A DNA stretch of 64,000 bases, from positions 38,809,478 through 38,873,477 of the forward strand of contig JAJKFL010000006.1 in assembly GCA_021186555.1 (NCBI GenBank). The letters are read 5' to 3'. The stretch is from Reticulitermes speratus (Eukaryota > Arthropoda > Insecta > Blattodea > Rhinotermitidae). Shown here in pieces: positions 57,194 to 64,000 of this stretch (position 1 is its first letter; the number at the start of each line of letters is the position of its first letter). Below the pieces are notes generated by a model. The model did not search any database, had not been told where the DNA came from, and was given only the letters and a program-made list of their open reading frames with translations. A program made the translations under genes and the position numbers.

Positions 57194-58837
57194 CATGTCA
57201 ATTGTACAAATATAGGAGTAATTAATAGCTTTGGTTGACAGTAGGAATACAGCACGTGAGACTGATGTACAGTCAAACCAGATATCAGCAGAGGCAAGAT
57301 GCTGGGTCAAGTGAAACAGACCAGGCGGCGAAATGCTTCCGGGAAGTACTGCAAACCGGCTCCTTATCCCTATTTTGTTGAGGCTCGGAGCAGCTTACGT
57401 GCACTAATTTCAAGCTTCCTAAAATTTAACATCTACAATGATTTATTAAACAGCGTGTACACACAGCAGAAGTAACAAACTGCAGTGGCAACATCGCAAG
57501 CTTTAAGTACCGCACACAACACCTTCGGTGTCTTACAGTGTTGTATTTTCTAGTTCTGATACATAACTGAATGGATTAAAAGAACATAACGACACATACT
57601 TAGAATTTGAGTCAGTAAAATCCCACCTGTGTCACTCTGGTAACAGTGCGACAGATATCAGGCAGTGTTCTGTCTCGGCCCACAATTGGTGTTGTGGTTT
57701 CTAAACTTAGCTTCATCCTCTGTTTCCATATACCAACAATGTCTCCAAAAACTGCACACTTTCTGTGTCCCTAGACAATAAAAGTCCGGAAGCGTTAAAT
57801 CCGAGGACAGTAAAATAGGTTCACCTCTCCCCCATAGAGTAACATGACAACTAGTGGGATTTGCAAAACTGTGTTGTAAAACTTCCACTTCATATTCTTC
57901 CGGTTTTAGGAAATGAGATTTTCCGGCGACCCAGTAAATGTCCCCCCATTATGGCAGCCTCAGAGGAAAGGAAGGCAGAATGTTGTAATAGATTCAAATG
58001 TGAAAATGTACTGACGCGAATTCCAAGCATATGCCACCATTTCAGTGTCTAGCCTACTCGGTTTTAAACGGGGAAAAATATAACTCTGAGACGGCCATGC
58101 TCTGTGCGTGTGTGTGTGTGCGTCGTGCGTGTGTGTGTGTGTGTGCGCGCGCGCGCGGGCGGGTTTTACCGACATAACTTTTGAAATATTTTGAGGAAAC
58201 TTAGAATGAACATAACGCCACTGAACAATGCCCCTAATTCGTAAGCTTTAATTCCCTGCGATCAGTAATTATAATATGGCGCAAGCATGAAATCGAGGGG
58301 CGGAGGCGACAAGTTGTGCCACTTACACATTCAGATCCTAAATAAGCGGGGAAAACACCGTGCAAAAATATGTAGCTTTTGTTAAGGAGTATGTTTTAAG
58401 CTGTAAAAGAAGAATATGGCAACCATGCGAACGTTTTTTAGTTTTCGTTTTCGTGGCGATAACTAATCAACACTGCAGCTATGTAAGTGAAATTTGGTAC
58501 CGAGATGGCAACAAAAATATATACATCCTATAAATGAAAAATTTCTCGTGAGTCAAAAGTTACAACATGGCGACTAAGCGAAGCTGCGACGTAATACCCA
58601 GCAAATTTAACGCATAAACCTACACATTCAGTTATTCACAAAGCAAAATAAAATAAAAAAACCAATAACAACAGGCCTACTAATAGATGTGAAGACTACA
58701 ATTTTATGCAATATAAAAGTACGCTTTATGAGTTCTGTTAGGAATTCCTTGTTGTTTCATAAAACTAAGCTAAGTACACATCGTGTCTCGTCAAAAGAAT
58801 GCAGTAGAGAAGCACCATATAAAGACAGATAACAAAT
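57194..58837. other. No gene recognised
   Basis: Mixed sequence with a (TG)n/(GC)n microsatellite. Minus-strand 57658-57888 is open for 76 codons but resembles no known family. Confidence 0.5.
58104..58163 (+). repeat. (TG)n(CG)n compound microsatellite
   Basis: Alternating pyrimidine-purine tract with about 20 TG steps and 8 CG steps. Such tracts can adopt Z-DNA. Confidence 0.95.
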
Positions 58838-58850
58838 CCTTTGAAAATGG

Positions 58851-59007
58851 TAAAGGTAAAGCTATCCAATTACAGGCTGACAGCCTGGACAGCTGGACAG
58901 CCCTTGGGGCTCCAGGAGGTTGAGGCTCCCAGGAGTTCTAGACAATTGGCACATGAAGGCGGTAAGGTTGTCAGCGTTACGGACGTGCCGCCTTTACCCA
59001 CCAGGAG
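58851..59007 (-). mobile_element. SINE-B, 5'-truncated, perfect 13-bp duplication
   Basis: The tail side taaaggtaaagctatcca and the ggggctccaggaggttgagg body match the 52946 copy; the tRNA-like head is missing. cctttgaaaatgg is repeated exactly at 58838-58850 and 59008-59020, so the truncation happened at insertion. Confidence 0.88.
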
Positions 59008-59099
59008 CCTTTGAAAATGGACAAGTACAAATACTTAGTAATGACAATAACCGATCAAAAGTGCAATCTATGAAGAATGTAAGGGCAGATAAAATTCGG

Positions 59100-59640
59100 T
59101 AATTCCAGAACTTCTTATCTTCCATTTGCAATCTGAAAATTCTGTCTGTTGTTTTATATGGGTGCGAAACTTGGTCTCTCATATCACGGGAAAAAGATAA
59201 TGTGGCTATTCTAGAATAGAGTGCTGAGAAAGGTATATGGGCCTAATAAAGAGGAATAAAAGGAGGCCGGAAGAGACGGCACAATGTGCCGCTTCATGAT
59301 GTGTACGTCTCACCAAATGTTACTCGGTTGATCAAGTCAAGGAGGATAAGCTGGACATGGCATGTGGCACGGATAGGGGAGGAGAGAGATACATGCAGGT
59401 TTTTGGCGGCAAAACCTGAAGGAAAAAAAACCTCTTTGAAAACCTAGTCATAGAAGTGAGGATAAATTATAACACTCTTAAACAAATAGGATGGAAGGAT
59501 ATGAAGTGCATTAATCTGGCTTATGATAGGGACAAGTGGCCGGCTGTTTTGAACACAGTAATAAAGCTTTGGATTCCATAAAATGCGGGAAATCTCTTGG
59601 CTACATGAGAAAATATTGGCTCTCAAGGGCCGTTTTCAAT
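59100..59640 (+). mobile_element. LINE 3' end, decayed
   Basis: Shifting frames give NFLSSICNLKILSVVLYGCE then TWSL, NRVLRKVYGPNKE, WTWHVARIGEER-like text, AKPEG, MKCINLAYDRDKWPAVLNT and VIKLWIP. This is the C-terminal region of the same LINE group as the 61-kb copy, with many frame breaks. Confidence 0.72.
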
Positions 59641-59659
59641 GGAGTGAGTTGGCTGGGCT

Positions 59660-60040
59660 GCGTGTCAGCTTATCGTGAAACTTCCCGCCATTTACTAAAA
59701 CTGACTTTAATTATTGTGTCCCCACCATCGCCTGTCTACGCCCAATTGCATCCAGTACTCTTTCTCATATCTTATTTCTTTAAAATCCATTTTAATTTTA
59801 GCTGCCCACGTACTAGCAGTATCCCAAGCGGTCTCTTCCCCTCAAGTTTTGAAAACTGAAATTTTGTAAGCATTTCGTTTATCCCCATGCATCATTCATG
59901 TCCCGCCCGTTTCATCCTCTTTGATCAGATCATAAAATATTGGATAAAAACTGCAAATTATGACATTCTTTATTACGCAACTTCCTTCATTTACCTGTCG
60001 CGTATGTTGAAATTTCTCCTCGCCACGCTCTTCTTAAACA
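59660..60040 (-). mobile_element. LINE 3' end, decayed, opposite orientation
   Basis: Minus-strand remains include GDKRNAYKI, W-A-A-K-IKMDFKEI and a QLGVDRR block in the order of the LINE C-terminus. It converges with the preceding LINE piece: their 3' ends are about 20 bp apart. Confidence 0.5.
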
Positions 60041-60589
60041 CCCTCAGCCATTGAGCAGACGGGAAAGCAGAACTCCTGCGCTTCACAGCAGTAGGCAGCC
60101 CTCGAAACTAGTCCTTTGCTTAACTTTTGTGAATATATACGTATACACAATATGTGCGGTTCATGATGATAAAGGAATCGACATTTTTGGTATACCCTAT
60201 ATATATATATATATATCGACATACTGCTTTCGGTCTTTCCCAAATATGTGTACTGTGCCACATTTTTAGCTACTTTAAGGAAGACATAAACGTATAAGAT
60301 TTAGTTCCTGCATCATACAGCACACAGTTCGTGTCCATTATAAGGACCAACCGGTTAACCCCGTATCGGGATCATAACAATCACATAATACGCGATAAAA
60401 TGCATAATTTCTTATCTTTTCAGCAAGTGACACACAAAGTTAGCATTGGCCACGTAAAATATTCTCTCCATTTGCTCCTCATAATGTATACTTCTTCCTG
60501 TGTCTTGCTATTTATATCATTCATTTTCCATTGAAATTTATATTTACGTTAACACAAACATATCAGAGGTAAATAATTTCAGCGGACAG

Positions 60590-60725
60590 AGTCCTTCATG
60601 AGAATCTAATAGTTGTCTTAGCAGTCAAAGAATTGTCTCCATTGAATGTAAACTAAGGAATATCACCGTGCTCGCAAGAGCCCACCACTGGTCCCTATTA
60701 TGAGCTAAATGAATCCAGCTGAAGA
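60590..60725 (-). mobile_element. LINE 3' end fragment
   Basis: The minus strand reads WIHLAHNRDQWWALASTVIF, the W-I-x-LAQ-x-RD-x-W-RA block that ends these LINE proteins. Confidence 0.5.
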
Positions 60726-61173
60726 TAAAGCCACCTGGTGAGAAACATACAGGAAAGAATGGAGCAGGATCGGGGGGCAGTTCACTCGTAATTTACAATT
60801 TATTCTAGAATATTTCCCTGATGATAGTAAATGACGACTCAAATATGTAAGAGTGTTAATAAATCGGTTTATATATTGTAGTAGGTAGAAAACCGGTCGC
60901 GGCCCCCGATGATTATTGTTGAAGTTACCCCCAGAGCTCATAGCAGGGATCCAGAATACTGCCCTCTGTCAGAAGAACGGAATCCAGTCCGAAAGAACCC
61001 ACAACCAATTTTACGTACACTGTCTGAACACGCCTTATCTACTCCATTTATATATTATAAAATGTGTTACAGGAAGGTAGTTTATTGATAAGTAGGTGGT
61101 ATTTTGTGTATGACGAACTTACAAACAACAGCAACAACAACGCAAATTTTCGCACAATATACGATAAGTAAAT

Positions 61174-61709
61174 CCAGAATTGCCATGGCAAAAGCAGCAT
61201 TCAACAAGAAGATAAAATTTTTCACCAGCAAACTGGAATTAAATTTAAGGAAGAAACTAGTAAAGTGCTACATTTGGAGCGTAGCTTTGTATGGTGCTGA
61301 AACGTGGACACTTCGGAAAGTAGATCAGAAGTACCTGGAAAGTTTTGAAATGTGGTGCTGGAGAAGAATGGAGAAGATCAGTTGGACCGATCGTGTGAGA
61401 AATGAAGAAGTATTGCACAGAGTCAAGGAGGAGAGGAATATCCTACATACAATAAAAAGAAGAAAGGCTAACTGGATTGGTCACATCTTACGTAGAAACT
61501 GCCTTCTGAAACACGTGATTGAAGGAAAGTTAGAAGGAAGGATAGAAATGACGGGACGACGAGGGAGAAGACGTAAGCAGCTACTGGATGACCTTAAGGA
61601 AAAGAAAGATACTGGAAATTGAAAGAGGAAGCACTAGATCGCGCCCTGTGGAGAACTCGCTTTGGAAGAGGCTACGGACCTGTCGTAAGACAGACTACAG
61701 AATGAATGA
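61174..61709 (+). mobile_element. 5'-truncated LINE with 15-bp target duplication
   Basis: The frame from 61174 reads SRIAMAKAAFNKKIK, LYGAETWTLRKVD, MWCWRRMEKISWTDRVRNEE, ANWIGHILRRNCLLKH and GRRGRRRKQLLDDL. A single slip near 61600 moves the end (YWKLKEEALDR, RFGRGYGPVVRQT) out of frame. The 3' end is a short GAAT repeat. atacgataagtaaat flanks it at 61159-61173 and 61710-61724. The ATG at 61104 lies in flanking DNA and is not the element's start. Reverse transcriptase core and endonuclease are lost by truncation. The GAAT tail recalls L2/RTE-like groups, but the clade is undecided. Confidence 0.88.
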
Positions 61710-61733
61710 ATACGATAAGTAAATATCTTAGTG

Positions 61734-63200
61734 CAGGAATGACGAATCTATTGCACGCGGGCCCAAAATTTCAAGCGAGATTTTCCTGGCAAGCGGCATT
61801 CATTGCTGCCCCGATTCTTTAGCACGACCAAACTTGTTGTATTAGAGACAATCCACCTATATAAATGCACACATATCTGAAAGCGTACACATTGTACGAC
61901 TATCGTTACAACCAAATGATGCTGTAAGCCAGTAATTTTTTGTAAGCACCGGAGCAGTGCGAAGAGCTGACGACAGATTTATCGGCGAGCCGCAGACAGG
62001 GCGGCTGCTGGGTGAGTGAGTACGTGACTTTGGACAAAACGTTTTACAATGCCTGCAATAAACCCGCCAACCAAGTGCCCATACGAGGACCAGATGAGTA
62101 TTATTTCATTGAGTCCACAACAGAAGTTCCGAAAATCTGCCACTAAAAATCAGTATTCGCGTAATAATAAAACTGAAGGGTTTGCATTGGATCGTTCTGC
62201 TCACAATATTTCTTCTCTTGTTTGTCAATGAATTTGGAATTTTTTTTTTTTTTACATACAGAAAAAACAAAAAGCGCTGATATAGCGAAGTGAAGATTCT
62301 CAGGTGACACATTATTATACATTTTAAAATTAATTATTTAATTATTAGGATGTACAAATTTTAAATTTCTTAAGAGAGATGCGGTAAACGAAGTAGTCAA
62401 TTTTATTTGTGTGCGTGCGTCAAAAAGAGAATTTCGGAGTTTACTGAGAAGTAAATTCGGTGTAAAAAAGGACGGCTAATGTGCAGTATTGTTAGTTGGT
62501 CTAGCCGAAGTTATGTTCTTCATCGATTTTCGAGTGTTTGTACGAAAGGATTTTACGTTTGACGAATGAGAAATTGTCACTTTATGAATTATATGACTTG
62601 TGTGAATTTGTAGATTGAGCTTTTTACAGATTTTTCGTTGCATTTAAATGACTGAACGCCAAGTTTTAGGAGTTTCGCAAAACAATTTGTGTTATGTTTG
62701 ATAACATAAAAACCTCTGAAACCAAACTAAAAAATTTTAAATGTGATGTCGACAGTGGCACTTCTACATATTTCCCACACCTACAAAAACACAAGGCTAA
62801 TTTTTAACTTCATGAAACCCCAGATATACAGAGTTTCCAAGTGCAATTTTCGAGAATTATGGAATCAACTAGCGAACAGTTCTCTTCAAGATATACTCCG
62901 TTCAGAGCATTTCAAAATATTTCCAAATTCAAAAAACGTGTACTGTAACATTTGAGAAACCGAACTTTAAAAGTTTGCAGTGTACTGCTTTGAAAAATTC
63001 TGAGATGCAGTTCATTTACACAATAGCTCGATCTGGAGCTGAACTATAAAATGTTGAAAGACCTAGGTTATTCGAATCAACACAGACAATTGAAAAAAAA
63101 AAGTAACTTCTGAAAGTCTGGAATTTCGTTCCTGAAACTTTTGGACGTTTTAAAAGTGTTGAATTGTTGAATCTTACCGCTTTCACGAATTAGGTTCTGT
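61734..63200 (+). pseudogene. Possible hAT element relic
   Basis: CAGGAATGACGAATCTATTG followed by cacgcgggcc at 61734 looks like a hAT left terminus. About 1 kb further a frame reads DNIKTSETKLKNFKCDV then DSGTSTYFPHLQKHKANF, and FMKPQIYRVSKCNFRELWNQ, with spacing like the region before the C-terminal dimerisation domain of hAT transposases. The right terminus was not found. Confidence 0.4.
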
Positions 63201-63926
63201 GGCCTGTTGCGATTCAAAAATAATTTTGGACACTGAATCCCTTAGACATTTGGTAGGACTCCTTACTTGCGAGGTCCGCCAAGAAGATGACGCAAAAAAT
63301 ACGGACATCCATCCATCCCTCCATCCACTAAGCGGTCAAACATCATACGGGCATTAGACTGCGCGGCCACTGCTATCAACATTCCACTGTCAACATCAAT
63401 ATTTATAGTAGCTTCCTCGGTGTAAGCACTGCGCGGTCCGTTCTTAATGTCTGCGTACGTTTCTAAGCGCTCTGCTTCGCTGTGGACAGCCTATTCTAGT
63501 TTGTAGTCCGTCTCCCTCAGCATCAGCAAGCGTGAAAAAACTCGAGAACAGTGGAACGGATTTTCGTGAAATTTTACATTATAAAGGATTGCCAAAATTT
63601 GTTCACTTATTTAAATTTTAGTTAAAATCGGACTGAAGTTAGAAACACTTTACATGAGGACCTAAGTGCATTTGTGGACACCTAGAGTGTAACTTGTTAA
63701 ATAATCATCGGAGCGAAAAAGATTTTGAGCAGATGTTGTACATAAATTTAACATATCTTAACTTCAAAAATCCTACCGATTTCGACATGATGAAATAAAC
63801 GTGACCGAATACAATTATGGCTGCCACAGGCATGGACACACAAACAACTGCTTTCATTACATATATATGTATATAAATATACGCTTATGTTTAATTACAA
63901 TATACTTCCACGTGCAACTACAACGA

Positions 63927-64000
63927 TTTTTTTTCAATGACTCGACAGCCCCTTGGGGGCCTAGGCCGCCTCATTTTTCGAGGCTTCATGATCACACTTG
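63927..64000 (-). mobile_element. SINE-C, cut by the window end
   Basis: The A-tail side (T run 63927-63934) and actcgacagccccttggggg are visible. The head lies beyond the window. Confidence 0.8.

Noticed and set aside
61104-61173. Native start of the 172-codon frame at 61104
   Set aside because: These codons precede the LINE's target duplication and are flanking DNA.

Overview
This window looks like intergenic or intronic DNA from a large, repeat-rich insect genome. A polyneopteran such as a cockroach or its relatives is my guess, based on the mixture of tRNA-derived SINEs, Penelope-like elements, hAT/Tc1-mariner relics and old LINE tails. The species call is inference and weak. I found no convincing intact host gene, no genuine tRNA or rRNA gene, no CRISPR array and no bacterial-type operon. 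Long open frames all fall in repeats or transposon relics.

Layout. 0-5 kb holds a hAT-type MITE, two tRNA-derived SINEs and a decayed minus-strand copy of a multi-copy arthropod protein gene. 5-8.4 kb is rich in Penelope-like element (PLE) ends with hammerhead-ribozyme folds, a perfect 161-bp palindrome, a 24-bp-arm hairpin, and an internally deleted Tc1/mariner element with 61-bp terminal inverted repeats. 10.9-12.2 kb is a pogo-type transposase relic. 13-16.3 kb holds PLE ends (one with a 14-bp target duplication) and a LINE 3' end. 16-21 kb is a cluster of SINE-A copies plus a degenerate tandem array that looks derived from the SINE-A tail and is split by a SINE-D insertion. 22.3-24.7 kb has a psq-domain pogo remnant and a 1.7-kb palindrome with an outward-pointing hammerhead motif at each end. 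25-30.2 kb holds SINE-A copies, a hAT MITE and a Jerky/Tigger transposase relic. 30.6-32.2 kb is a 60-bp minisatellite whose unit resembles the tRNA-like head of the SINE beside it. 32-51 kb is a scatter of SINE-A, SINE-C and SINE-D copies, MITEs, a second PLE insertion with target duplication (46.9 kb) and a 31-bp degenerate array (50.3 kb). 51.6-53.7 kb is a hAT transposase relic interrupted by two SINEs. 54-64 kb holds more SINE-A, a LINE-rich stretch (59.1-61.7 kb) and a possible second hAT relic.

Family names SINE-A to SINE-F are mine, for this window only. SINE-A: tRNA-like head, long body, tail of TTTACC-type repeats; about 25 copies or pieces. SINE-B: different tRNA-like head, same tail type. 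SINE-C: Leu-tRNA-like head, A-rich tail, often with clean target duplications. SINE-D: another tRNA-like head. SINE-F: the minisatellite's neighbour. The parts do not form a pathway. What links them is insertion history: SINEs inside DNA transposons, one SINE inside a SINE-derived array, and PLE ends that recur with the same architecture. Shorter stretches not listed are AT-rich sequence in which I see nothing.
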